This document shows, in pieces, positions 39,401-50,935 of a stretch of DNA of 64,000 nucleotides. The position numbers and the translations under genes were made by a program. The notes beneath the pieces were generated by a model, which was not told the DNA's origin, did no database searches, and was given only the letters and a program-made list of their open reading frames with translations. The first letter of the stretch is position 1. Each line of letters opens with the position of its first letter. The stretch spans positions 1,601,001 to 1,665,000 of the forward strand of contig CM046457.1 of NCBI GenBank assembly GCA_025506515.1, written 5' to 3'. This stretch comes from Flaveria trinervia. Lineage: Eukaryota > Streptophyta > Magnoliopsida > Asterales > Asteraceae.

Positions 39401-39882
39401 GTACCAAGTTAGTTTCATGCTAAACCAAAATGATGGGTTTTGTTGGTGTGAAAATAACATTGGCTACCTTTGTGACATGTCATAATATTTTTTGCAATAT
39501 TTTCCTTGACTGGTAGAATTATTTTATGGGCATAGGTGTTGATGCTGAACAAGTTGATAAAATACTTCCAAACACAATGGACGTTTTGGTACACGATAAA
39601 GGCAACAATAACAACACAGATCCAGAATTTTGCCCGTTTACATGGGCAAAATCACCTGAAAATTTACTTGGGCAAGAAACATATCTTGCTTTAGCCACTT
39701 TATTTGTCATCTTTAGGTCAATATACCTAATTTACCCTTTTATCATCACATATGTTCAATTTGCTCGAAGAACATGGTTCTTGTGGGAACACCCTTATGC
39801 CCATTTGAATCGCGCCATACTATTATTTAGTTCGCTTACGGCTTGTGTGGGTATCGGTTTCTTTCATGAAAGAAAGCACTAG
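36411..39882 (+). CDS. APRL: 5'-adenylylsulfate reductase-like (APRL) thioredoxin-fold membrane protein
   Basis: Four exons: 36411-36629, 37864-38051, 38928-39052, 39536-39882. They join in phase to about 292 residues, typical for plant APRL4-7. A signal peptide (VLRAGFVLLVIFGSLSYA) is followed by a Cys-containing region and a thioredoxin fold with YASWCPFS as the degenerate active site, HFAIEES and GFPTLFI with the cis-Pro. A C-terminal membrane segment (LALATLFVIFRSIYLIYPFI) is followed by a basic tail. APRL proteins resemble the reductase domain of APS reductase, but with a single active-site Cys they are probably not APS reductases. A secretory/ER membrane location is inferred. In-frame ATGs at 36411, 36429 and 36438 are all possible starts; the signal peptide fits any. 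The gene closest resembles the APRL5/APRL7 pair. A MITE sits in intron 2. Confidence 0.9.
38434..38792. mobile_element. MULE-type foldback MITE in an APRL intron, 359 bp
   Basis: Starts GGCAAATTGGATTTTAA and ends with its reverse complement. The inverted arms are about 100 bp (shared TGGCC-G-TGACAC and ACTTT-ATTTT/ATTAC blocks). It is flanked by a perfect 10-bp direct repeat TTTTAAAATT (38424-38433 and 38793-38802). A 9-10 bp target duplication, G-starting TIRs and no coding capacity indicate a Mutator-like MITE. It lies between exons 2 and 3 of the APRL gene. Confidence 0.85.
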
Positions 39883-40189
39883 CTGATTATTTTGATCATT
39901 TTCCTTGCTTATAATACCAAAGTTTTGTTTGTTTTGATTGGTCTATGAAGTACCTTGCTTCAGGTTTATGTAACATAGATTACAAATTGTATGTTTGCTG
40001 ATAAAAGAAGATAAGATTATATGGTATTTAGACCAAATATGTATGCTTTTGATTGACGGTATCTGTGTCTGTAAATGCAATAATGACAATGATATATGTA
40101 ACAACTTGTGACGAGTAGTTGGCGTATGCATTTTCTCTGTTATCATCGTATTCTTTTATTTTTCTCTGATATACACAAAATGGTTGGGA
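39883..40189. other. 3' flank of the APRL gene
   Basis: About 300 bp between the stop codon and the retrotransposon target duplication, probably 3' UTR and downstream DNA. No gene is seen. Confidence 0.4.
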
Positions 40190-40194
40190 CGGGT

Positions 40195-40416
40195 TGTTAT
40201 TAACAGAATTAACTAACAAATGCAAGGAATGTTTATTGAGTGAAGTATTTAGTCATTCCACCAATACACACAGCCCACCTATTTATAGTTGTTAGAAGAA
40301 CAAACTATTTACACATCAAGCCCCTCTACTTTCAAGATTTACACATCTATACTAAACATATACTAATCATACAAATACAGAACTACAAAACTAATACAAA
40401 GAATTACAATCTAACA
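40195..40416 (-). repeat. 3' LTR of the copia element
   Basis: 222 bp, TG...CA. Compared with the 5' LTR it differs at three sites (G, C, G here; A, T, A there on the plus strand). Confidence 0.97.
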
Positions 40417-40428
40417 ATCACCCCCTTA
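40417..40428 (-). other. Polypurine tract of the copia element
   Basis: Minus-strand AAGGGGGTGAT directly abuts the 3' LTR, in the position used to prime plus-strand DNA synthesis. Confidence 0.85.
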
Positions 40429-42713
40429 ATTCTTTGAATCCACCAACTCCCAAAAGCTTCTTCATTTCCACAAACTTTAACCTCAGAAGAGCTTTGGTTA
40501 GAATATCAGCTCTTTGCTCATTACCACTTATATGCCTTACCACCACCATTCCTTTCTCTACACACCCTCGAATATAATGGTATCTGACATCAATGTGTTT
40601 AGATCTTCCATGAAAAACAGGATTTTTCATTAACTGCACAGCTGATTTTGTTAACCACATGTAACAATATAGGACCCATCTTCTTTCCTGTAAGTTCTTC
40701 CAATAGACTTTTCAACCAAACAGCTTGCTGAGCTGCAGCAGTGGCAGCCATAAACTCAGCTTCACAGGAAGATAAAGCCACTGTCTCTTGCTTCTGGCTT
40801 ACCCAACTTACAGGTCCTTCACAGTAGTAGAACACAACACCAGTAGTACTCTTTCCATCTGCTTTAATTGGTGCATGTGAACTGTCACTAAACCCAACCA
40901 ATTCACTAACTCCACCATACTTGTACCAAACCCCATTATCTATAGTTCCTTTCACATACCTCAATATGTGCTTCACAGCCTGCCAATGTGATGTTCTTGG
41001 TGATTCCATGAACCTACTTGTGATTCCCACTGCATAACACAAGTCAGGTCTTGTCTGAGTCAGGTACCTTAAACATCCAATGACTCTTCTGTACCTGGTA
41101 ACATCCACTGGCTCACACTCTTCATCTTTACCCAGCTTTAACCCTGGATCCATAGGAGTCTTGGTAGCATTGCACTCCCACAGTTTATAATCCACCAGAA
41201 TCTTCTTAGCATATCCTGATTGACATAAGAAAATCCCATCACCTTCTTGTCTCACCTCAATCCCCAAATAATACTTCAACAAGCCAAGATCAGTCATCTC
41301 AAACTGAGATTTCATCATAGACTTAAACTTTTCAACAACATCCATTATAGACCCAGTCATAACAATATCATCAACATAAACTCTTATTATCAATGTACCA
41401 ACATCAAAACACCTTCTGTATACTGCATGTTCCTGAGGACATCTTTTAAACCCAAACTTTAGCAAAGTGACATGAGGCTTCTCATTCTAGGCTCTTAGAG
41501 CCTGTTTCAGCCCATACAGAGCTTTTATAAGCCTGTATACCTTCTGTTCTTGACCAGATTTCACAAATCCTTCTGGTTGAACCACATACACCTCCTCCTT
41601 CAGATCTCCATTCAGAAAAGCAGTTTTCACATTAAGATGATGAACCTTCCACCCATTAGATGCAGCCAAAGCCATAATCATCCTTACTGTCTCTAACCTT
41701 GCCACAGGGGCAAACACCTCTTCATAATCAATACCATACTTCTGCACATAACCTTTCACTACTAATCTAGCCTTATGCCTAGTAATTGCCCCTTCTGCAT
41801 TCTTTTTCAACTTGAACAACCATTTCAAACCAATTGGCTTCACCCCTTGTGGACACTGGACTAATTCCCAAGTCCCATTCTTCTCAATGCTATCAAGTTC
41901 TTCTTGCATAGCCTTCCTCCACTCTGGTTTGTTCTTAGCCTGCTCATAACAAGTTGGTTCTCTCATTAATAGCAATTCAGATTCCTCAAACACAGGAGGT
42001 TCAAAAGGGATCTGCTGTTGGATATCTGTTCTATTAAACACATCCTCCATGCTCCTGAATCCCTTTGAAGGTGTATCATCATAGGTTGATCTGGGAATCA
42101 GATCTTCCTCAGAATCATTTCCATCCTGTGCACCCCCTGAATCCTAAACATGATCAGTTTCAGGACCCACATAATCACCATCATCCCCTTGACTTTCATT
42201 ATCATCATCATCATGGGAATTAGAAACCTCAGTCTCCTCCAAAGAACTATGACTCTGCACACTGTGAGTCATTGTCACTCCAAAATCTGCATACCTTTGT
42301 TTTGGTTGGCCCTGTTTATCCTGCTCCCAATTCCAAGGCACTCTTTCCTCAAACTTAACATCTCTACTCACCACAATTCTACATTTATCAGGATCAAACA
42401 TTCTATAGGCTTTAGAACCTGGTTCTATGCCCAAATGAACCATCGGTTTACTCCTATCATCCAACTTTCTGACCTGATTGCTTGGTACTTTCACATGCCC
42501 TTTGCACCCAAACACTCTCAGGTGTTTCGCCTTAGGCTTCCTATTATACAGACTCTCATAGGGGGTAACTGCATCCAAGGCTTTGGTTGGACTTCTGTTT
42601 AACTGGAAGACTGAGTGTCTCACTACCTCAGCCCACAAATGCAAAGGCATATGCATAGCCTTTAACATTGATCTCACCATGCCCATCACAGTTTGGTTCC
42701 TCCTTTCCACCAC
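40418..42713 (-). pseudogene. Copia integrase C-terminus, reverse transcriptase and RNase H, broken
   Basis: From the integrase tail (VVERRNQTVMGMVRSM) through the reverse transcriptase (GLKWLFKLKKNAEG, YVDDIVMTGS) and RNase H (SDSSHAPIKADGKSTTG, ALSSCEAEFMAA) to the conserved HIDVRYHYIRG end. Stops interrupt it at 42144-42146 (TAG) and 41487-41489 (TAG, in a position normally Trp of RAWN). One extra A near 40640-40645 shifts the frame within RNase H, after LLHV-N-K. The first catalytic Asp of the reverse transcriptase (usual HLDVKTAFLNG) is Asn here (HLNVKTAFLNG; AAT at 41631-41633). Not functional. Confidence 0.95.
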
Positions 42714-43687
42714 TCCATTTTGCTGTGGAGTGTATGGAGCTGTAAAGAACCTCTTGATTCCATCTTCACTGCATAGTTGCTCAAAGGTTCTTGAAGTGAA
42801 TTCCCCCCTCTATCAGTCCTTAGAGCCTTAATCTTGTACTCAGTCTCCACCTGAATCTGAGCTTTAAACTGCTGAAAAACCATGGGTGCCTGGTCCTTTG
42901 ACTTGAGTATGTACACCCACATGTATCTTGAGCAATCATCCACCAGCAGCATGAAGTACTTGTTCCCTGCAAGTGTGGGTGGTTCTAAAGGGCCACACAA
43001 ATCTGCATGAACAAGTTCCAGTGGAACTTTTGCTCTGAAACTGCTAGAACCAGGAAAGGCCTGACTCCTGTGCTTTCCTACCAAGCAACTCTCACATACC
43101 TGTGACTTGTGGTTCATTTTTGGCATACCTCTGACCATGCCTAACTTGGACATTTGGTTTATGGCCTCAAAGTTCAAATGCCCAAGCCTTGCATGCCATG
43201 TCCAGGCAGTATCATTCATCATAGTCAGTAGGCACTTAGGTGTTGCAACCTGCAAATGGATCTTGTACAATCTGTTCTCAGACTTCTTTACCTTCATCAA
43301 GGTTCTTCCATTGTTTTCATACACCCACAAGAATCCATTCTCCATCAATATCCTACAGCCCACTTCATCAAGTTGGTCTAGGCTTAGGATGTTACTCCTT
43401 AATGCAGGTATGTAGTACACATTTGTGACTACTTTGTGCTCACCATTCTTGCACTGGAAGCAAATTGAGCCTCTCCCTTTGATTACAACCACTGATCCAT
43501 CCCCAAACTTTACTTTTCCTGTGATACCTTCATCAAGATCAGTGAAGTGGGAATGAATGCCAGACATGTGGTTGCTGGCCCCATTATCAAGATACCAGGA
43601 GCAAGTATCCCCTTCTTGTGGCAACCTTTTGGGGAACACACCCTGTTCCTCTAACAGACCTAAGTCTTTTGAGAGTTTTGCCATCAA
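42686..43687 (-). pseudogene. Copia protease and integrase N-terminal part, broken
   Basis: Protease motif WYLDNGASNHMSG, integrase zinc-binding HHCC region (ARLGHLNFEAI, CESCLVGKH), catalytic core start ELVHADLCGPL with VDDCSRYMWVY, and LRTDRGG. A one-base deletion in a G-run (six C on the plus strand at 42803-42808) throws the next codons out of frame; the correct continuation is in the neighbouring frame from 42713 down. Confidence 0.93.
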
Positions 43688-43708
43688 TAGGGCAGGTTCC
43701 TGGTCTTC

Positions 43709-44668
43709 TTAGGCCTGTGCAAGATGTGCCTCCTGTTCACCCCTACTAGGAGCCTTGCACTCATTTGAGTAGTGCCCAAGTTTATCACAGTTGAAGCACC
43801 TTATGCTTCTCTTGTCTTTCTTGTTGCATTTGCCATTTCTTTCACAGTTCTTAGGGTTGGATTTCCCTCCCCTGCCCTTTGTAAATCTTCCTCTCCCTCT
43901 TCCTCTACCTTTGGTGTCACTAGTGGCAGTACCTCGCTGGTGCTCTGATTTGGAGTCATTTCTTGTCCTCTCTAGCCACTCAGCTTTGGTCAGGAGAAGT
44001 TGACCAAATGAGTTCTTGCTCCGTGTCACTGGCTTCAGTCTCTCCTCGTAGGCTTTCAACCGCCCAACCAGTTCCTCAAATGGCATCTTCTCAAGATCAG
44101 AGAACTGTTCTATTGCTGCTACAATAGGCAAGTATCTCTCAGGTGCAGCCTTCAAGACCTTCCTTACTTGCTTCACATCTGGGATCACAGTTCCCAGAGC
44201 TCTATATCTTGAGACCAATTCTCCCATTCTTCCTGCAAACTCATCTATGGACTCATTCTCTCCCATGCCCAACATCTCAAACTCATGATCTAAGGTTTGA
44301 ATTCAGGCCTACTTTACTCTTTCTTCCCTTACATACCTTTTCTTCAAGGCATTCCAGACATCTTTCGCAGTCTTGAATGCAACAACTTGAATCAAGACAT
44401 CTTCTGGCAAAGACTAGAAGATGAAGGCCCTCGCCTTCTTGCCTAGTTTCACATCAACTGTGGCTGTGCCAGGGGGTTCTATGGCATCCCAGATTCCCTG
44501 GGCATCCATAAAGGCTTCCATCTTGATTGACCAGGAGGTGTAGTTCGTCGGGGTTAACATGGGGATCTTGAACGAAATGGAGTCGCTGGTATCTTTCAGC
44601 ACCACCTGTGCATCGCGATCTGCCATGGGTTCTTTGGAGAGTCTTGAATCTTCGTCGCAGATGATCAC
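43709..44668 (-). pseudogene. Copia gag, three in-frame stops
   Basis: Starts around MADRDAQVVLKDTSDSISFK (Met at about 44626), with the copia gag core YTSWSIKMEAFMDAQGIWDA, MLGMGENESIDEFAGRM, an Arg/Gly-rich stretch and a zinc knuckle CFNCDKLGHYSNEC (CX2CX4HX4C, about 43750-43795). Premature stops are TAG at 44414-44416, TAG at 44309-44311 and TGA at 44303-44305; TAA at 43709-43711 separates gag from the protease in the same frame. Each is one C-to-T change from CAG, CAG, CGA and CAA. Confidence 0.93.
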
Positions 44669-44835
44669 TTCGGAAGATTCAATTACAATCGCAACTGATT
44701 GTAATCAAGAATTCAAGAATTCAAGAATTCAAGAATTGAATTCCAATGGAGTTCAATTCAATCGGCAGTAGGAACCGCGGGGAGAGATTAAGATCGTGAG
44801 AGAGAAGAGGATTCTATAGATCGAGAGCCTTTACA

Positions 44836-44847
44836 GCTCTGATACCA
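44836..44847 (-). other. Primer-binding site of the copia element (initiator tRNA-Met)
   Basis: TGGTATCAGAGC on the minus strand, two bases from the 5' LTR. This is the standard plant copia primer site complementary to the 3' end of tRNA-iMet. Confidence 0.95.
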
Positions 44848-44849
44848 AA

Positions 44850-45071
44850 TGTTATTAACAGAATTAACTAACAAATGCAAGAAATGTTTATTGAGTGAAG
44901 TATTTAGTCATTTCACCAATACACACAACCCACCTATTTATAGTTGTTAGAAGAACAAACTATTTACACATCAAGCCCCTCTACTTTCAAGATTTACACA
45001 TCTATACTAAACATATACTAATCATACAAATACAGAACTACAAAACTAATACAAAGAATTACAATCTAACA
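44850..45071 (-). repeat. 5' LTR of the copia element
   Basis: 222 bp, TG...CA, 219/222 identical to the 3' LTR by my reading. All three differences are transitions, with this copy carrying the A/T state. Confidence 0.97.
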
Positions 45072-45403
45072 CGGGTGGGTTGAAAAACGGGTCAAAACAA
45101 GTGATTTTTCAGCTCTGAATTACGATCATTACAGACTGGGTCAGCTGGGTATTAGAACACATTAACCACACCACCTTTTTATCCATATTTTTAGATAAAA
45201 AGTTAACATGTGAAAGCTACTACAAACATTTTTCACTTGATAATAATAGTATAAATAAATAATCAATTGTTTGGATTACATGAATCATATCGAGCTGTTA
45301 ACAGTTAAAAGTTAAAAACTTTGGACTCAAAGACATGATTCCAAGAGTTGTAACTTGAAAGAGCCTATATTTGTCAGTTATGCTGACACTTTAACCATAG
45401 GAA

Positions 45404-48400
45404 TCAGGTAGTAATTGTGATGGAGCCGTTACTATGCAGATGATCAGTATCATGGTGGTTGTTCGTGGCGGTTATGGTTGTGGGATCGTGGTGGTGGTTT
45501 GTGGCAGTTTTGTTGGTGGAATCATGGTGGTTGTTTGCGGCGCTTATGGTGGTGGGATTGTGGTGGTTGTTTGTGGCGGTTATGGTGATGGGATCATGAT
45601 GGTTGTTTGTGACGGTTGTGCTTGTGGGATCATGGTAGTCGTATGTGACGGTTGTGGTGGTTGAAGCGGCGGCAGTGGAGGTTGTCGTTGATGACGGAAT
45701 AGGAGGGACTTCAGGTAGTAAAAAAGACTTTAGGTGTTTGTAGAATTCTTTTGTTTTCTCTACAATGTAAGCATGTCCCGTATCCTTTAACACCACCAAC
45801 TCTGCATTATCACCCAAATGCCTGCATTTTTATCATTCACATGCATATAGTATCAGTCAATAATAGCCAGATTTTCTCATTTGACTTCAAAAGTCAAAAC
45901 ACCGGGACACACACACACCGAAAGCCTCATTCTCATTGGCCGATTAAAGTCGAACCTTTTCAATCTATAACCCAATTCTAATGGAAAAACTTGATCTTTA
46001 TCACCCCAAATTATCAAGGTTGGCTGCAAAGTGAAATGGTGCATACATGAGTCCACAAATTGAAAAAAGTCAAAAGCGAGTTAAACTTGATGGTAGGAAA
46101 GTTGACCTGGGGTATTTTCGGAAGTTCGGAAAGCTTTCGGCCTTTGCCTAGAGCAATAACTAGCTCCTTTTTCTCCTGTAAATGTTCTTTGTTCATTTCC
46201 TGCACCCAACATTTCAATGTCATTTCAAAGACTGTTTATCTACATGTCATGTGTGGATCCAGTAATAAGTTGTTCTGAGGGTGTTTCAGATCGATATCCA
46301 AATTAACTTATTCTCTAGCATCCGATTGTGGGTATCGATCCAAACCATCAACTCTTTCTGCAAGACTCATAAATACCACAGAGAAAATCAAGACCAGGCT
46401 CTCTAATGGATTGTTTAACGACCCGCTCTATTGTTGTGGTAACTTATATCTTCTTTTTGAAAACTAATTTGCCAAAAACAAGCGCCGAGCATAAATGGTG
46501 GTTTTCTGGTGCTCGTTTCGATCAAGTATTCATTCATCTAGTCTGGTTTTCCTTGAAAACAATCTGATCTAGTTGTATCTGATCTATTTGCTTGTAACTA
46601 TACTAACAAAGCAGATCAGTTTCTGGTTCAAAACCTCATATAATATAAAGATAAACTGTTACATGCTAGTACTATGCATTAAATTGTTATTTAAAATAAG
46701 TAATTTTAAGGCTAGTTAATGCATGTTTCAAGAAAGTGCGAGGAACTTATACCCATACACTATTTTATATAAATAATTTAATGCGTCATAAATTTAGCAT
46801 CCAGAGACCGGTAAGATTTTTCCGCATTTGTCATATCATATCAGCCCTTTGAATGATTTGTGGACTTTCATAATGTTAATTTCTATACGGGTTCTTATGT
46901 CTTGATATCCCGTAATTATAAATCAAACACCTCAAGAATTTTATACACCTCATATAAGGGGGGTCGTATAATTTTATATGGGATGCATAACCCCTTGGAC
47001 AGTCCCCAAAAGTTTCTCGTATTCAATGTCTAATTTTGCATTACCCGTCATATAGACCTATGAGTCGTATAAGGCTATAGGGGCGTACCGCGTACAACCT
47101 TTTGACAGCCCCGCCTGAATTTTTCTTGTTTGTAATGTCACGACCATATACGCCTCATATAGGGCTATACGAGACGTATAGGAGGGTGTCGATTTATAGG
47201 AGCGGGTGTCATAATTTTTTGTATATATTTATGTATAGTGGTAATAATTTTGTTCAATAACTATTCTCATTTTCCTATAGCTAAAAGCATTATATGAAAT
47301 ATAATAGATCAATCAACTTTTAAACGAAAAAAGATTATCATAGACATAAAAAAGATTATCATAGACATATTTCGATCGTCTCCTTACAAAGTGATCCCAT
47401 AAAATCATCCACACTACAAAAATAATATATAAACTCAACCAAATAAAGCATGCTAAATTTACTTAACTTACTTAAAATATGTATAATACGTCTACTTGTG
47501 AAATTTCCTTTACAAAAATACTTGTTTTGGTATCTTCACATATTCACATGAAAAGGCTTTGAGGTATTCCAATATTTTACGAAAAATGGTTTGGTGGTTT
47601 GTTATACATCAAAATCTAGGGTCGAGTAAAATAACCAAACCAAGTGAGAAAATGGTGGTTTAGATATGTTTTTTTATAACTGATTTTTATAGTCTGGCAT
47701 AAATAACTGATTTAGCCAAATAAAATCATCATTTAAAACTGTCTTTATATTTCTTTACATTTTATTAATGCTATATCATATATCATAGAAGTTTTGTAAC
47801 AATTTTGGTATCAAAAGGTATTGCTACAACTTCGCTCTCAAAATGGGTTAGAGTTGAAGTCTAGTCATTAACAGATGATGCGAACTTAACACTAGAAATA
47901 AGTGTGTAAGTTATCATTTAAAAGATTATAATAACCAAGAAACTATGTATAATCAGTTGATCGCATATTAAAAAACAAAATCCCCAATAGGACTTTACTT
48001 TTAAATGGGTTTGTTCGAATTTTAAATATATTCCTTCAAACTTTAAACACATGTTTGATCAAAGTGAGTGTTGGGGAGTGTTTATTTTTATCAACTTTTA
48101 ACTTTATTGACATGTGATTGTTGAGTGAATAAGTAAGTACAAACTAATTTATTAAGTTATTAAAAAAGTTATTGAAAAAGTGGTAGTAATAAGAATAAGC
48201 AAAATCAAAATAAAGCTTACATCAATGAAGTCGACAAGCAAGCAGTTAGGCGTCTTGAGCGGAGGCTTAACAAACGTGACCTTCATCAAGTCCTTCATCT
48301 TCTCCGGCGTCTGCGGCAGCAGCATCTCCGCCGCCTCCTCCAGAGTCCCCACCGGAAACATCCCCTCCGCCACATCCCTCTCCTCCAGACACACCCCGGC

Positions 48401-48847
48401 GCAGCATATCACCACCCTCTCCACCAACCCCTTAAACTGCGCCGCCATACTATACGCCACAAACCCACCGTAACTCAGCCCCACCACCCTCACCTTCCGT
48501 ACCGAGTTCAGCTCCATGACTCGGTGCACGCACTGAGCCTGGAACGAGTCGGACCGGTCGGACCGGGTGGTGAACGAGTCGCCGAAGAACACGAGGTCGG
48601 GGACGTAGAGGTTGAAGTAGCGGGTGAACCGGGGGATGAAGTCGGGGCCCCACTGCCACATGGCGTTGGCTCCGAACCCGTGGAGGAGGAGGAGGTCGGG
48701 TCGGGTCGGGTGGCGGTGTTTGGGGACCCAGCAGTGGATGACGGTGCCGTCGCCGAGGTCGGTGGTGGTGGACCGGAGGCCGGAGGTGGAGAAGGTGGAC
48801 CGGAGGCAGAAGGTTCTAGAAGCGGTCAGGCTGAAGCATTTGGTCAT
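45404..48847 (-). CDS. Alpha/beta hydrolase with a repetitive C-terminal tail
   Basis: Four exons on the minus strand: 48221-48847, 46107-46199, 45956-46023, 45404-45821. They join in phase to about 401 residues. Oxyanion loop LLLHGFGANAMWQW, nucleophile elbow VVGLSYGGFVAYSMA (Ser), acid WGDKDQVFPLE (Asp) and DTGHAYIVEKTKEF (His) form a complete catalytic triad in family order. This is the plant soluble epoxide hydrolase-like/esterase group; the substrate is unknown. Family members are about 310 residues. The extra 85-odd residues are six 12-residue Asn/His/Asp/Thr repeats after FLLPEVPPIPSS. Exon 1 is much richer in GC than its surroundings, and intron 1 is 2 kb. The copia element lies about 330 bp beyond the stop codon. 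Confidence 0.92.
45428..45662 (-). repeat. In-frame 36-bp minisatellite in the hydrolase last exon
   Basis: Six imperfect units encoding roughly NNHHDPTTITAT each (YDYHDPTSTTVT, NNHHDPITITAT, NNHHNPTTISAA, NNHHDSTNKTAT, NHHHDPTTITAT, NNHHDTDHLHSN). A unit length divisible by three keeps the frame open. The plus-strand Gly/Val-rich frame over the same bases is its shadow. Confidence 0.9.
46200..48220 (-). other. Intron 1 of the hydrolase, 2 kb
   Basis: Bounded by donor GAT/GTAAGC and acceptor GTGCAG/GAAATG. The 46890-47215 part has repeated CGTATA/TATAGGG motifs (for example CATATAGGGCTATACGAG) and may be an eroded transposon. No coding sequence was seen. Confidence 0.6.
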
Positions 48848-50839
48848 GCTTGCACACAGTTGAGGTGTTTTTGGTGTGTGTTTGTTACTTTCTTTGTGTG
48901 GAGAAGAAAGGGGTCACATGGAATGTGTTTTGGTTGGGGAATGATTGGTGTTTGTTTTTGTTTATTGTATTTTTGGTATTTGGGATGTTGTTTCTTCGGT
49001 TAAATATGATAATTGATTGATGAGAGTGTAAATGAAGCCACATGATTTTGTTTTTGTTTATGTTCGTTTATTAAAGAATTTAATTTATTTTTAAATAATT
49101 GTCGAACGTAAACGAACAAACAGCATACACACGCAAACGAATGATCATTAACATAAACGAGCACAAATAATCATATATTTATTTTTAAATAAAATCTAGG
49201 TTTTTATCAAAGCATCACATAAAATTCATCAGAAATAAATAAGTATTTAATATAAATATCTAGAAAATACTTTATATAATGATGATAAATATAAGTAACA
49301 CAAAATTAAGACCATAAACAAATATATAATTGAACAATACAATCTGTGTTTATCTTTGTTCGTTCGTTTAATTAAACGAACAAAATTTTTTGTCCTTGTT
49401 TGTTCACTTATAAAAAAAACAAACATAATGAACCTCTCATTGAACGGGTTCATGAACTGATTGTTGAATATTTGTTTCATTTGCAGCCCTAAGTTGATGT
49501 TACTTTTTGGTAACATTAAGATTGTTGTTATGTTTCCTAGATGTTACGGTTTGGTCATGTAAACACTCTTTTGTGGAAACGTAAGGTGATAATGTGTACA
49601 TATGATGCATTTGGTTTAACACTTCCTAGACTTTTGAAGATGAATTGTGTGTCTAATTTGTCTTTTTTAATCGATGTTGTTATGGAATTGGCCGCTTTGA
49701 CATGTACACTTTTACAAATTTTGTATTTTCGCCAACGTTGTTATGTTTTCAAAGAGAGAAGTCGAGTAGCTCTTCTAAATTGTTCTTAACCCTTCTCGTT
49801 ACAAAGGAAATGGAGAGTGTGGAATGTACATATGTGCATAAAGGTGAGTTTTCGTGTACTTATCGAGTGAGGGCATTTTGTAATTTATTTTTTTTCTTTT
49901 TCATATTTCTTTTAACTTTATAGGAAAATAATGATATTTTCATGTGCCTTATCTGTAGGATGTAATAATTCATACAATGTGTGCATGAACGTGTTATGTG
50001 CTAAAAGAGTAAGCTTCTAGCTTCATATTTCTTGTTTGATTTATGTCCATATCGTTTTAAACAAGTTTCTAACTATTATAGCTTTGAAATATGATTTATG
50101 AAGAAGATGTGGGATACCAATGCTTTAAGAGTTTTCTTACTTTTGTGTCTATATCACTTAAGAATAACAGCTTTTAAAGCATCTATAGCTTTAATAGATG
50201 CTTAAAGAGTTACATGATAGTTTTACATGTTAAACGACTATGTAATTTGTATTATTATGTTAATTAAAACACAACTAATTTGAGTATTTTCTTATTTTTT
50301 AGTTGTCATGTGATATAATGCATCGCAAGTGTTTAAAAAGTGATTTAAATGATAAATATATATATTTGAGTATAGATTATGCATTTAATCCAACATTTGA
50401 TTGGTTGGCTATATAGAAGAAGATAAACAATAGATACATATTAGACATTTACATACTACAAAAATGGTTGTGGATTTTAACATTTACACACTAAATATAT
50501 GTAGTAATTTGTTTTACCATCACATGGGAGTGTTTCAAAATTCAAACTTACACCTTGAAATCACCAACCAAACATATCAAATAAATTCAACAACCATAAA
50601 TGATCAACCGATCACGTGGTACTAACCAAAACACCACCACCATTCACCAAACATAACCATGTGTTACATGGTTCCAATTTTGATATGTTATAGTGAAAAT
50701 TTGTTATACACTGTAGTTTCTATTTACCGTTACCAAAGAAAGAATAAAGACTACACGAAAATACGCTAAATAATTCACCTATTCAACTTAAGCTTGTACC
50801 TAGTACAACCAGAACAATTTCTAGAAAATATAATTCAAA

Positions 50840-50935
50840 AATAGCAATTCTTAGCCCTAATGGTTAAGGTAAAATGCCCCCAAAACTTTATTAAACTAAA
50901 AGTAGATTTTGGGTTCAAATATCATATATGATAAA
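50840..50935 (+). mobile_element. Possible tRNA-derived SINE head
   Basis: TAGCCCTAATGGTTAAGG resembles tRNA box A/D-arm sequence, and GGGTTCAAATATC about 50 bases later resembles box B (GGTTCGAATCC). The spacing fits a Pol III promoter. No clear 3' tail or target duplication. Confidence 0.3.

Larger units (their letters stand above)
40190..45076 (-). mobile_element. Full-length Ty1/copia LTR retrotransposon with target duplication
   Basis: LTRs at 40195-40416 (3') and 44850-45071 (5'), 222 bp each, start TG and end CA, flanked by the 5-bp duplication CGGGT (40190-40194, 45072-45076). Primer site TGGTATCAGAGC (minus strand, 44836-44847) matches the 3' end of initiator tRNA-Met; a polypurine tract (AAGGGGGTGAT) adjoins the 3' LTR. 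Gene order is gag, protease, integrase, reverse transcriptase, RNase H, i.e. copia. The LTRs differ at 3 of 222 sites, so insertion is recent, yet the coding region is dead. It sits between the 3' ends of the APRL and hydrolase genes, antisense to APRL and in the same orientation as the hydrolase. Confidence 0.97.

Noticed and set aside
42150..42602. 150-codon plus-strand open frame
   Set aside because: Antisense to the copia integrase/RT region.
45434..45664. Plus-strand Gly/Val/Cys-rich open frame
   Set aside because: Antisense shadow of the hydrolase minisatellite exon, which has exon phase and family support.
48524..49003. 159-codon plus-strand open frame, Glu/Gly/Val-rich
   Set aside because: Antisense to the GC-rich first exon of the alpha/beta hydrolase; no domain.
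49541..49923. Two overlapping frames of 73-82 codons
   Set aside because: No recognisable domain, no splice partners; possible but unsupported.
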